Shown: piece after piece, positions 1 to 5,071 of the stretch | Layout of the letters: each line of letters begins with the position of its first letter | How positions within the stretch are numbered: position 1 is the first letter of the stretch | From: Azoarcus sp. | GTDB lineage: Bacteria > Pseudomonadota > Gammaproteobacteria > Burkholderiales > Rhodocyclaceae | NCBI GenBank assembly: GCA_031259795.1 | Contig: JAIRLA010000042.1 | Span: forward strand, 1-5,071 | Length of the DNA stretch: 5,071 nucleotides | Direction of reading: 5' to 3' | Notes under the pieces: generated by a model | Database searches by the model: none | Told to the model about the DNA's origin: nothing | The model's input: only the letters and a program-made list of their open reading frames with translations | Translations under genes and position numbers: made by a program

Positions 1-167
<167 letters not shown>

Positions 168-182
168 CTCGGAAGACAGTTG

Positions 183-229
183 CTCCCCCCGCTTGCGGGG
201 GAGGGTGCCCCGTCAGGGGCGGGAGAGGG
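183..229. repeat. GC-rich double palindrome (intergenic repeat-like)
   Basis: Two adjacent hairpins are visible. The first (183-203) pairs CTCCCCC with GGGGGAG around a CGCTTGC-type centre. The second (207-220) is a perfect 5-bp stem, GCCCC/GGGGC, with loop GTCA. A further GGGAGAGGG at 221-229 could pair alternatively with the first left arm. The shape resembles the CT/GGGAG-rich palindromic intergenic repeats common in high-GC proteobacteria. There is no T-tract on either strand, so I do not call it an intrinsic terminator, although it could stabilise the 3' end of the znu transcript or of the IS110 transcript. Confidence 0.55.
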
Positions 230-242
230 TTTCCAACCATAC

Positions 243-262
243 GGAGCGAAGCGACGCTGATT
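243..262 (+). repeat. Short dispersed repeat, copy 1
   Basis: The 20-mer ggagcgaagcgacgctgatt matches copy 2 (316-335) at 19 of 20 positions. It lies in the non-coding stretch between the IS110 end and the znuB stop codon. It has the GGAGCGnAGCGACG core of a repeat found between genes in many proteobacterial genomes (from memory). Confidence 0.65.
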
Positions 263-280
263 TCTTGGCGGTGGGGTACG

Positions 281-295
281 GACGGGCGTCCCGTC
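281..295. repeat. Small perfect hairpin in the region downstream of znuB
   Basis: GACGGG/CCCGTC forms a 6-bp perfect stem with a 3-base loop (CGT). It lies between the two short repeats, about 40 bases past the znuB stop codon in the direction of transcription. It lacks a following T-tract, so its role as a terminator is uncertain. It may simply be part of the palindrome-rich spacer. Confidence 0.35.
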
Positions 296-304
296 GGGAG
301 AACT

Positions 305-335
305 CGTCATTGCGAGGAGCGCAGCGACGCTGATT
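305..335 (+). repeat. Short dispersed repeat, copy 2, abutting the znuB stop codon
   Basis: The fuller copy begins cgtcattgcgaggagcg and runs on to the shared ggagcgcagcgacgctgatt at 316-335. The CGTCATTGCGAGGAGCG lead is a recognisable intergenic repeat motif (from memory). Its final base is the first plus-strand base of the znuB stop codon (complement of 335-337). The repeat thus ends exactly at the gene, and the permease's 3' end may have been shaped by repeat insertion. Confidence 0.65.
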
Positions 336-1153
336 CACGCCTTTTTCGCGCCGCCATGCCATGCTGCGGCGATGGCCGCGCCTGCTGGCGCCAGTACTCC
401 TTGCGCCAACGCCAGTACCGGCCCGAAAGGCTGGTCGTGGATCAGGGCGAGCGCGAAGGCCAGCGTGTAGGCGAACAACGCCAGCGCTGGCGCGATGGCG
501 AGGGCGGCGCGCCAGCTTGGCGCGATGGCGAAGGCCAGCCATGGCGGTACGAAAATCAACGCGAAGGCGCCCATCACCCCCAGGCTCATGACCGCCAGCG
601 CGAGCGAAGCCGCGACCAGCAGGTCGAAGCCCGCGCCCGCCGCCCACGCGGGCAGGCGCTGGGCGCGGAAATGCGCGGGATGCAGGCGGACGAGGAGGAG
701 AAGCGGCCCCGTCCGCCACAGGAAGATGCCGCACGCGGCCAGCGCCAGCGCCGCGCCGACCAGCATCTCCACGCCGGCGAAATAAAGCTGCCCCTCGAAG
801 AGCGCCGCGCCCAGCCGTTCTACGCCGGGCAGGTTGGCGGTCAGGAGCAGGCTGGCGCTCCAGCCGAGGATGAAGAGCAGCGGGAAGATTCCCGTCGACG
901 GCAAGTGTTTTTCCAGCGGATGTTTCATACCGGCCACGACCAGGCTGGCGGCGAGGCCGCCCGCGATGGGCGGGACGCCCAGCGTCAGCGCCCCCAGCGC
1001 CCCCGCCGCGCCGACTTGCCCGTAAGCGAGCGCGGCCCAATATTCCTGGCGCATGCGCAAATACAGGCCGAGGCACGGCAACAGCAGCGCCAGCAGAGCG
1101 CCGGTCAGGGCGGGCCGCCAGAAAAGCGCCAGTTGCGGCAGGAAGTCAGTCAT
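335..1153 (-). CDS. znuB: Zinc/manganese-type ABC transporter permease (ABC-3 family)
   Basis: This 272-residue, strongly hydrophobic protein is the membrane channel of the importer and moves the metal delivered by ZnuA across the inner membrane. Apparent membrane segments lie near residues 14-33, 41-60, 62-76, 88-106, 126-147, 175-192, 194-211, 217-236 and 245-264, about the number and length expected for ABC-3 permeases. The segment MGAFALIFVPPWLAFAI (194-210) occupies the place of the conserved loop that docks the ATPase in this family. The ATG overlaps the end of znuC in ATGACTGA (8 bases). It has a GGTGGAG ribosome site 7 bases upstream, inside znuC, so translation is coupled. The C-terminus GGAKKA is short and basic. 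The metal (zinc rather than manganese) is inferred from the neighbours, not from residues in the permease. Confidence 0.9.
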   Translation of the reverse strand: MTDFLPQLALFWRPALTGALLALLLPCLGLYLRMRQEYWAALAYGQVGAAGALGALTLGVPPIAGGLAASLVVAGMKHPLEKHLPSTGIFPLLFILGWSASLLLTANLPGVERLGAALFEGQLYFAGVEMLVGAALALAACGIFLWRTGPLLLLVRLHPAHFRAQRLPAWAAGAGFDLLVAASLALAVMSLGVMGAFALIFVPPWLAFAIAPSWRAALAIAPALALFAYTLAFALALIHDQPFGPVLALAQGVLAPAGAAIAAAWHGGAKKA

Positions 1154-1721
1154 CGCACGGCTCCACCTGCAACATGCGGTCGCAGCATGCTTGCGCCAGT
1201 GCCGTGTCGTGGCTCACCAGGACGATGCCCGCCCCCTGCCCCGCCCGCGCGCGCAAAGCGGACGGCAGGCTAGCGGCGCCGGCCCTGTCCAGATGATTGC
1301 CGGGTTCGTCCAGCAGGAGCAGATCGGCGGGCGCTTGCAGGATCGACCACAGCGCCAGATATTGCCGCTGACCGCCGGAGAGCTTGTCCAGACGGCGATG
1401 CAGACAGGCCATCGACCAATCCGGCAGGCCATCCGGACGGGCGCCGGTCAGCGCCAACAGTTCCGCGCCGGAGAGCGGCACGCCCGCCACGGGGGGGGCG
1501 TGCTGTGTCTGGAATCCGGTGCGCGCGCCCGGCGCGAGGCGGATTTCACCAGCGAAGATCCGCGCGCCGCCGCCCGCCAGCGCCGCCAGCACGGTGCTTT
1601 TTCCCGCGCCGTTGGGACCGGCCAGGGCGAGGATTTCGCCGCGCGCCAATGAGAAGCTGAGCGGGCGATGGACTGGCCGCCGCCAACCGGCGGCCAGTCC
1701 CACGGTTTGCAGCAGTTTCAC
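1146..1721 (-). CDS. znuC: Zinc/manganese-type ABC transporter ATP-binding protein
   Basis: This 191-residue cytoplasmic ATPase powers ZnuB. All nucleotide-binding motifs are present in order: Walker A GPNGAGKS at 35-42, Q-loop in QTQH at 71-74, signature LSGGQ at 114-118, Walker B LLLLDEP at 134-140, D-loop NHLD at 142-145 and switch His171 in LVSHD. It is short: ZnuC proteins are usually near 250 residues. The missing part corresponds to the C-terminal extension beyond the core ABC fold, so the enzyme should still work. The start is GTG, overlapping the znuA stop in GTGA. No good ribosome site precedes it, which points to translation by re-initiation after znuA. Codons 75-77 form a run of eight C residues (plus-strand G 1491-1498) just after the Q-loop, a possible slippage site. 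Confidence 0.92.
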   Translation of the reverse strand: MKLLQTVGLAAGWRRPVHRPLSFSLARGEILALAGPNGAGKSTVLAALAGGGARIFAGEIRLAPGARTGFQTQHAPPVAGVPLSGAELLALTGARPDGLPDWSMACLHRRLDKLSGGQRQYLALWSILQAPADLLLLDEPGNHLDRAGAASLPSALRARAGQGAGIVLVSHDTALAQACCDRMLQVEPCDD

Positions 1722-2638
1722 GGCGGCGCGCTGGAGACGGCGCTTTTCAGCCGCGCCAGCGTGTCATCGAAAAGGCCGAACAAGTCTCCGGCCCGCGGCG
1801 TGCCGCCCACGGTATAGGGGAGCATCACGAGCGGGATACCCGTATGTTCGGCCACCCAGCGCCCGGCGCGCTCGTCCTGATAAGCGGCGCGCAGGATCAT
1901 GGCGGCGGGGGCGCGGCGCTGGCGGTCGACGAGGCGGCTCAAATGGCCGCTGCCCGGCTCGATGCCGGGTTTGGGCTCCAGTTCGCCGCGATTTTCCAGC
2001 CCGAGCCAGTGCGCGAGATAGCCAAAGGAGCGATGCGCCTGCAAAAAGGACACGCCCCTGAGACTTGCGCCTTCCCCTTCCCAACGCGCGATGGCGTCCC
2101 GCCAACGCGCCAGGAAACGGGCGAGGTTGGCGCGGTAGTCCTGCGCCCCGGCGGGGTCGATTTGCGCCAGGCGTTCGGCCAGGGCCTCGGCGACGGGGAC
2201 GATGTTGCGCGGATCGAGATGGAAATGCGGATCGCCCGCCGCATGCACATCGCCCATGGCGCGGTCGACCGTCTCCGGCACATCGCGCAGCCGCACCAGC
2301 GCCGCGGCTTCCAGATGACCGGGCTGCCCCGGCTGGATGCGGCGGTTGCCCGATTCCCGCAACAGGACGGGCAACCAGCCGATTTCCAGCTCCGCCCCGA
2401 CCGCGATGAGAAGATCGGCGGCGCGGGCGCGCGCAATCAGCGAAGGCCGCGCCTCGATGCGATGCGGGTCTTGCAGCGCGCTAGTGGCGCTTGTCGCCTC
2501 GACCCGCTCGCCGCCGATCTCCCGCGCCAGCGCCCCCCACTCCGGCACGGTCGCCAGCACCTTCACCGCCGCCAGCGCGGGCGCGGCGCACAGGAAAAGC
2601 AACAGCGCCAGGAGATGTTTCATCACGCATTTCGCCAT
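1718..2638 (-). CDS. znuA: Periplasmic zinc/manganese-type substrate-binding protein
   Basis: This 306-residue exported protein captures the metal in the periplasm and passes it to ZnuB. A signal peptide with core HLLALLLFLCAAPALA ends near Ala23/Ala24; there is no proper lipobox, so it is probably soluble. Family motifs carry the likely metal ligands: His59 in QDPHRIEARPS, His138/His140 in DPHFHLDP, His202 in LQAHRSFGYL, and possibly Asp255 in AAYQD. The long His/Asp-rich loop that marks many gammaproteobacterial ZnuA proteins is missing; only HAAGDPHFH remains. That leaves manganese or another divalent metal possible. The first ATG was chosen because GGGAGGG sits 5 bases upstream (2644-2650); the second ATG (2623) would be 20 bases from it. 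The porin gene ends 15 bases upstream. Confidence 0.9.
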   Translation of the reverse strand: MAKCVMKHLLALLLFLCAAPALAAVKVLATVPEWGALAREIGGERVEATSATSALQDPHRIEARPSLIARARAADLLIAVGAELEIGWLPVLLRESGNRRIQPGQPGHLEAAALVRLRDVPETVDRAMGDVHAAGDPHFHLDPRNIVPVAEALAERLAQIDPAGAQDYRANLARFLARWRDAIARWEGEGASLRGVSFLQAHRSFGYLAHWLGLENRGELEPKPGIEPGSGHLSRLVDRQRRAPAAMILRAAYQDERAGRWVAEHTGIPLVMLPYTVGGTPRAGDLFGLFDDTLARLKSAVSSAPP

Positions 2639-2653
2639 GGCCGCCCTCCCCGC

Positions 2654-4045
2654 TCAGAACTTGTGCGCGCCATGGCTGCCCAGGCTCATCACATATTGCA
2701 GCGTCACCTGATTATCGGTCACGCCGGGCATGGCGCGGTCGCGCGACCATTGCAGGCGCAGGCGGGAAAACTCGCTCCAGCTATAATCGACCATCGCCGA
2801 AAAGCGGCGCGGGCGGTAGTCGACGAGATCGATCCCCGCCGGATTGTCGCCGAGGAACTGCCGCCCGCTGCGCAACTGGTCGTAGCGCAGACCGGCGCGC
2901 CAGTTGGGCGCGAACTGATAGACCCCCGCGATGTAATAACCGGATTGGCGCGTCCGCCACGGACTTTCGAGCGCTTCGCCCCCTTCCTCATCCTCCACCG
3001 CCAGATGGCCGCTTTCCTTGCGCTGGAAATATTCGGCCTGCAACTTGAAATTGCGCCGGGCGGGATTGCCGTCCGGCGCCCATTTATAGACCAGATCGGC
3101 GATCCACATCCGGCTCCGCCCGGAAAACGCGCCATGCACCTCGCCGAAAGCCTCCGACTCGAAATGGTTTTCGCGCGCATCGGCGCGGGTTTGCAGCCAC
3201 GACAACCCCGCCCGCCAACTGTGCGACGCGCCGATGTCGCCGCCGACGCGGGCGAAAACAGCGCGGCTGTTGAAACCATCGAGATTGCGCTCATCGCCGG
3301 GGAAATTCTGCCCCCGCCCGGCCTCCACGCCCAATTCGACAAACGCCGCGAGCGGCGCGACCCATTTCACCTGCACGCCGTCCTGCGTATAACCGTGCTC
3401 GCCGAACAACGCCTTGTACATCAAAGGCTGCTCATAAAAGTCCCACTGATGCGCGTGCTGCTCGTTCAGATAACCGATGCCGGAAAGAAAGCGCCCCGCC
3501 TTGATGCCCGCGCCATGCCCCAGCGCCGTCGTCTGGAACCAGGCCTCTTCCAGCTCCACCTCGCCATCGAGCACGGCGAGCGTGGCCTGGCCGCGGAAAT
3601 TCGGGTCGATGTTGGCCGCGAGCACGAGTTCGGTGTGATCCAGCGTCAGGCCGCGCCGGTCGCCGCCATGCCCATCCTCGTCATGATGATGCGCGGCGGG
3701 CACGAAGCCGCCGATATGGCGCTCCTCCACCTCCTTGCGGCTCGTATACGCCCCCTGGAGAACCAGCGAAACCTCCGGGTTGAAAGCGGACGCGCCGCGC
3801 GCGGCGCTCTGGGCGGGCGGCGGCGGAGCGGACGCCGCCGCGTCGACGCGCTCCTCCCGCCGGGCGCTTGCCAGCTTCTCTTCCAATGCCGCGATACGGC
3901 CCTCGTAGGCCGTCTTCATCTGCGCGATCTGCTCCCGCAGCGCCGCCAACTCGGCGGCCAGTTGCGCGCTTTCCGGGTTTTCCGCCGCCGCCGCCGGCCA
4001 TACGAAAGCGCAGGCCATGGCGGCAAGCAATACTCTGGATTGCAT
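2654..4045 (-). CDS. Outer-membrane porin-like beta-barrel protein with coiled coil and His-rich loop
   Basis: This protein of 463 residues is probably an outer-membrane channel feeding metal to ZnuABC. Residues 1-21 are a signal peptide (LLAAMACAFVWPAAAA). Residues 26-66 (AQLAAELAALREQIAQMK... and on) form a coiled coil. A Pro/Ala linker follows at 70-85. From FNPEVSLVLQGAY (88-100) to the end, alternating aromatic/polar strands suggest a barrel, ending in Phe463 as barrel proteins do. A His/Asp cluster HHHDEDGH (119-126) sits in a probable loop and could bind zinc. Segments such as SGIGYLNEQHAHQWDF and SLGSHGAHKF recall an uncharacterised family, often labelled TonB-dependent receptor, that I remember beside metal importers. 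No plug domain or TonB box is present, so I call it porin-like. The ATG at 4045 has AGGAG 6 bases upstream; a TTG 21 bases further up lacks one. Confidence 0.8.
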   Translation of the reverse strand: MQSRVLLAAMACAFVWPAAAAENPESAQLAAELAALREQIAQMKTAYEGRIAALEEKLASARREERVDAAASAPPPPAQSAARGASAFNPEVSLVLQGAYTSRKEVEERHIGGFVPAAHHHDEDGHGGDRRGLTLDHTELVLAANIDPNFRGQATLAVLDGEVELEEAWFQTTALGHGAGIKAGRFLSGIGYLNEQHAHQWDFYEQPLMYKALFGEHGYTQDGVQVKWVAPLAAFVELGVEAGRGQNFPGDERNLDGFNSRAVFARVGGDIGASHSWRAGLSWLQTRADARENHFESEAFGEVHGAFSGRSRMWIADLVYKWAPDGNPARRNFKLQAEYFQRKESGHLAVEDEEGGEALESPWRTRQSGYYIAGVYQFAPNWRAGLRYDQLRSGRQFLGDNPAGIDLVDYRPRRFSAMVDYSWSEFSRLRLQWSRDRAMPGVTDNQVTLQYVMSLGSHGAHKF

Positions 4046-4051
4046 GTCTGA

Positions 4052-4130
4052 CTCCTGAAAAAACAAAACACGCGGCGCTCGCGGACAAAACAGCCCGCAA
4101 GCGCCAACACGAAAAGAAGTTTTTCAGGAG
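4052..4130 (-). promoter_or_regulatory. Long-range inverted repeat pairing small-gene stop with porin ribosome site
   Basis: In the minus-strand RNA, CUCCUGAAAAA (complement of 4120-4130) is a perfect 11-base partner of UUUUUCAGGAG (complement of 4052-4062). The first arm contains the UGA stop codon of the small Cys/His gene (4124-4126). The second contains the AGGAG ribosome site (4052-4056) placed 6 bases before the porin ATG. Paired, the stem would hide the ribosome site. A ribosome finishing the small gene would cover the first arm and free it. This is a layout for translational coupling. The pairing is seen in the sequence; the regulatory effect is inferred. The arms enclose a second, stronger hairpin. 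Confidence 0.6.
4058..4105 (-). terminator. Intrinsic-terminator-like hairpin with T-rich tract in the porin leader
   Basis: Reading the minus strand, GGCGCTTGCGG (complement of 4095-4105) pairs with CCGCGAGCGCC (complement of 4074-4084). This makes an 11-bp stem with one T-G wobble and a 10-base loop. It is followed by GCG and then TGTTTTGTTTTTT. A GC-rich stem plus T-rich tail is the form of a rho-independent terminator, although the 3-base GCG gap and interrupted T-run make it imperfect. It lies only 12 bases before the porin ribosome site. No room remains for a separate promoter after it, so it probably works as an attenuator between the small gene and the porin-znu genes. Confidence 0.5.
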
Positions 4131-4414
4131 AACAGCGGCGGCCCCTGCTGCCGGGGCTGGACCGGATCGGCATCGCCACGAACGGCGCATGCCTCCCCCG
4201 CCAAGGGAACAGCGGCGAAGACCACCGCGACGGTACGCTCCGCGCCGGACAAAGCCGCGCCCATGCCATGCATGGCAAGGCAGAATTCGCACACCGCATC
4301 CCCGTCGTCCGCGCCCCCGAGGTCGTGCTCAAGACCATGGACGAGCCAGAACCCCTGCATCGCAAGAAGCAGGCACGCCAAGAACAGTCCGGTGAAACGG
4401 CGGCGTCGGAACAC
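4124..4414 (-). CDS. Small exported or membrane-anchored Cys/His protein, family uncertain
   Basis: I do not firmly recognise this 96-residue protein. From a GTG at 4414 it begins MFRRRRFTGLFLACLLLAMQGF, a basic start plus hydrophobic stretch that makes a signal peptide or membrane anchor. Next come His26 and His30 (HGLEH), an acidic stretch, and Cys42-x2-Cys45 with His49 (CEFCLAMH), a possible metal site. A second hydrophobic patch (61-75) and the tail QQGPPLFS follow. The layout recalls small CxxC proteins such as the DUF2946 type, but the match is from memory. A TTG at 4459 would add 15 residues; it lies at the predicted transcription start and spoils the signal peptide. Neither start has a clear ribosome site. 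Its place at the head of a metal-uptake cluster suggests a role in metal handling or sensing in the periplasm (inference). Confidence 0.6.
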   Translation of the reverse strand: MFRRRRFTGLFLACLLLAMQGFWLVHGLEHDLGGADDGDAVCEFCLAMHGMGAALSGAERTVAVVFAAVPLAGEACAVRGDADPVQPRQQGPPLFS

Positions 4415-4461
4415 GGGTGTGGAAATCCGGGGAAACAGGCAAGATCGGCGAAAAGCCAAGG

Positions 4462-4476
4462 GGGGGCACTATAACA
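4462..4476 (-). promoter_or_regulatory. Extended -10 promoter with overlapping Zur-like half-site
   Basis: On the minus strand TGTTATAGT (complement of 4468-4476) matches the extended -10 pattern TGnTATAAT with one mismatch. No convincing -35 was found at 16-18 bases, which extended -10 promoters can tolerate. Transcription would start near 4461-4462, in a run of seven C residues, about 47 bases before the GTG of the small gene. The same bases contain ATGTTATA, which matches one half of the gammaproteobacterial Zur box. The other half (GTGCCCCC) does not match, so zinc control is only a suggestion. Confidence 0.4.
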
Positions 4477-4695
4477 TGCCGGTCACACCCGGCTCGTTTC
4501 CAGCCGCCATAACAGCAGACTGGCGGGCGGGCGCGGGAACTGGTCTGGCAAGTCAGCGTCGCTGTTGACTCCCCGCCGCCGTCACCAGATTCCGGGCCGC
4601 GACCGCCGGCTGTGTAGCGCTGTTTGCTTCGCGGCGCAATGGGCGCGTCCCGCCCCGGAAACAGCCTTGGGAATATGGACCGCGCCGGCCGCGAT
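4477..4695. other. Non-coding spacer upstream of the cluster
   Basis: I see no supported gene here on either strand. The stretch holds a degenerate repeat copy (4553-4576) and a second CATAACA word at 4508-4514, 38 bases from the promoter's TATAACA. A plus-strand open frame running through 4565-4804 has no ribosome site, no recognisable motif and a composition typical of antisense high-GC sequence. Confidence 0.5.
4553..4576 (-). repeat. Short dispersed repeat, degenerate copy 3 (inverted)
   Basis: On the minus strand this reads GCGGGGAG, TCAA, CAGCGACGCTGA. Copy 2 reads GCGAGGAG, CG, CAGCGACGCTGA. The 12-base block is identical and the 8-base block differs at one base, with a 2-base longer spacer between them. 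It lies on the other side of the metal-uptake cluster in the opposite orientation. Confidence 0.4.
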
Positions 4696-4812
4696 TCAGC
4701 GCTTCGCCCCATATGTGTCGCGTTCCGCCTTGCCGAATTCCTGCCTCTGTGCTTGCTGCGCGGCCTCGCGCGCGGAAGATATGGCCGCCGCTTTCTTTAA
4801 CTGAACCGCCAT
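4696..4812 (-). CDS. Small hypothetical reading frame (38 aa), possibly the truncated 3' end of a gene
   Basis: The product MAVQLKKAAAISSAREAA and the following QAQRQEFGKAERDTYGAKR is highly charged, Ala/Gln/Glu-rich and probably helical. I recognise no family. G/C at third codon positions is about what the neighbouring genes show, and the sequence looks more protein-like than its antisense frame. The ATG at 4812 is preceded immediately by GGGGGGA, too close to act well as a ribosome site. The frame stays open upstream into the end of the ISAs1 element (near 4819). It may be the tail of a gene cut by that insertion rather than a complete small gene. The promoter of the metal cluster lies 220 bases downstream. 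Confidence 0.3.
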   Translation of the reverse strand: MAVQLKKAAAISSAREAAQQAQRQEFGKAERDTYGAKR

Positions 4813-4818
4813 TCCCCC

Positions 4819-5071
4819 CAGGGCCGGAGCATCAAATTTTACGTAATTGCAGGGCGGTAGCCAGATAATCCGGATTGTACGCAGCGGTTTTGAGTTTTCT
4901 GGGCAGGCTGATGGAACGGGAGGTGTCGGCGCGGAGGAGATTCAAGGCAAGACGGCGCAGGAAAGAGAAATTCTGTGCGGCGTTGCGCAGGCGAACGAGG
5001 CTGGCATCCTCGCCAAAGGTCATGTCCAGACACCAGTGCAGGCCATTTTCGATGCCCCAATGGGTGCGCAC
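4819..5071 (-). mobile_element. ISAs1-family insertion sequence, 3' end (rest outside window)
   Basis: The transposase tail ends at 4832. The sequence CAGGGCCGGAGCATC from 4819 is a reasonable candidate for the terminal inverted repeat, since ISAs1 elements tend to end in CAGGG (from memory). The partner repeat and the other flank are outside the window, so the edge and the target duplication cannot be confirmed. Confidence 0.6.
4832..5071 (-). CDS. ISAs1-family transposase, C-terminal fragment (5' end outside window)
   Basis: The visible 79 residues open with VRTHWGIENGLHWCLDMTFG and continue EDASLVRLRNAAQNFSFLRRLALNLLR. This is the conserved C-terminal block of ISAs1 / H-repeat DDE transposases. 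The Glu of the HWGIEN motif probably supplies the last acidic catalytic residue. The family is usually near 370 residues, so roughly three quarters lies off the right edge. The first visible codon is an internal GTG, not the start. No stop or frameshift interrupts the part seen. The gene points toward the metal-uptake cluster on the same strand, so read-through from the element could reach it. Confidence 0.9.
   Translation of the reverse strand: MRTHWGIENGLHWCLDMTFGEDASLVRLRNAAQNFSFLRRLALNLLRADTSRSISLPRKLKTAAYNPDYLATALQLRKI

Noticed and set aside
183..220. Intrinsic terminator for znuB or IS110
   Set aside because: The stems are strong but no T-tract follows on either strand, so I list them only as palindromic repeats.
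2654..4045. Classification as a TonB-dependent (ZnuD-type) receptor
   Set aside because: At 463 residues it is too short, and neither a plug domain nor a TonB box can be seen after the signal peptide. A coiled coil is there instead.
1844..4051. Long plus-strand open frame of 735 codons
   Set aside because: It is antisense to znuA and the porin, has no ribosome site or family motif, and its length follows from high-GC codon use in the real genes. The minus-strand frames carry clear family motifs.
4046..4123. Separate promoter for the porin-znu genes within the junction
   Set aside because: TTGGCG is a possible -35, but no acceptable -10 follows at the right distance, and the space after the terminator-like hairpin is too short for one.
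4565..4804. Plus-strand 79-codon frame beside the ISAs1 end
   Set aside because: It has no ribosome site and no recognisable motif, and its composition is that of an antisense frame. The minus-strand 38-codon frame is the more protein-like reading.

Overview
The window is high-GC DNA with proteobacterial gene content. Bacterial IS110- and ISAs1-family insertion sequences lie at its two ends. A beta- or gammaproteobacterium is most likely, but nothing here fixes the genus. No rRNA, tRNA or CRISPR array was seen.

Layout, left to right. Bases 1-167 hold the C-terminal end of an IS110-family transposase on the plus strand. Bases 168-334 are non-coding and hold GC-rich palindromes plus two copies of a short dispersed repeat. 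Bases 335-4414 carry a compact minus-strand gene cluster, read right to left: a small exported Cys/His protein, an outer-membrane beta-barrel porin with a His-rich loop, then a complete ABC importer of the zinc/manganese type. The importer consists of binding protein ZnuA, ATPase ZnuC and permease ZnuB. Bases 4415-4831 are mostly non-coding, with a likely promoter, a third degenerate copy of the repeat and a 38-codon orphan or truncated reading frame. Bases 4832-5071 are the C-terminal end of an ISAs1-family transposase on the minus strand, with its element edge probably near 4819.

How the genes fit together (inference from family knowledge and spacing). The porin would let metal cross the outer membrane. 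ZnuA would capture it in the periplasm, and ZnuB, powered by ZnuC, would carry it into the cytoplasm. The last four genes are tightly packed: 15 bases between porin and znuA, a 4-base overlap znuA/znuC, and an 8-base overlap znuC/znuB. This indicates one transcript with coupled translation. The small Cys/His gene at the head lies 78 bases upstream of the porin.

The most interesting part is that 78-base junction. It holds a strong GC hairpin followed by a T-rich tract, which looks like an intrinsic terminator. This is nested inside a perfect 11-bp inverted repeat. One arm contains the stop codon of the small gene and the other contains the porin's Shine-Dalgarno sequence. The arrangement predicts that expression of the porin and importer depends on translation of the small protein and/or on terminator read-through. 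No zur regulator gene is in the window, and only a half-site resembling a Zur box was found.
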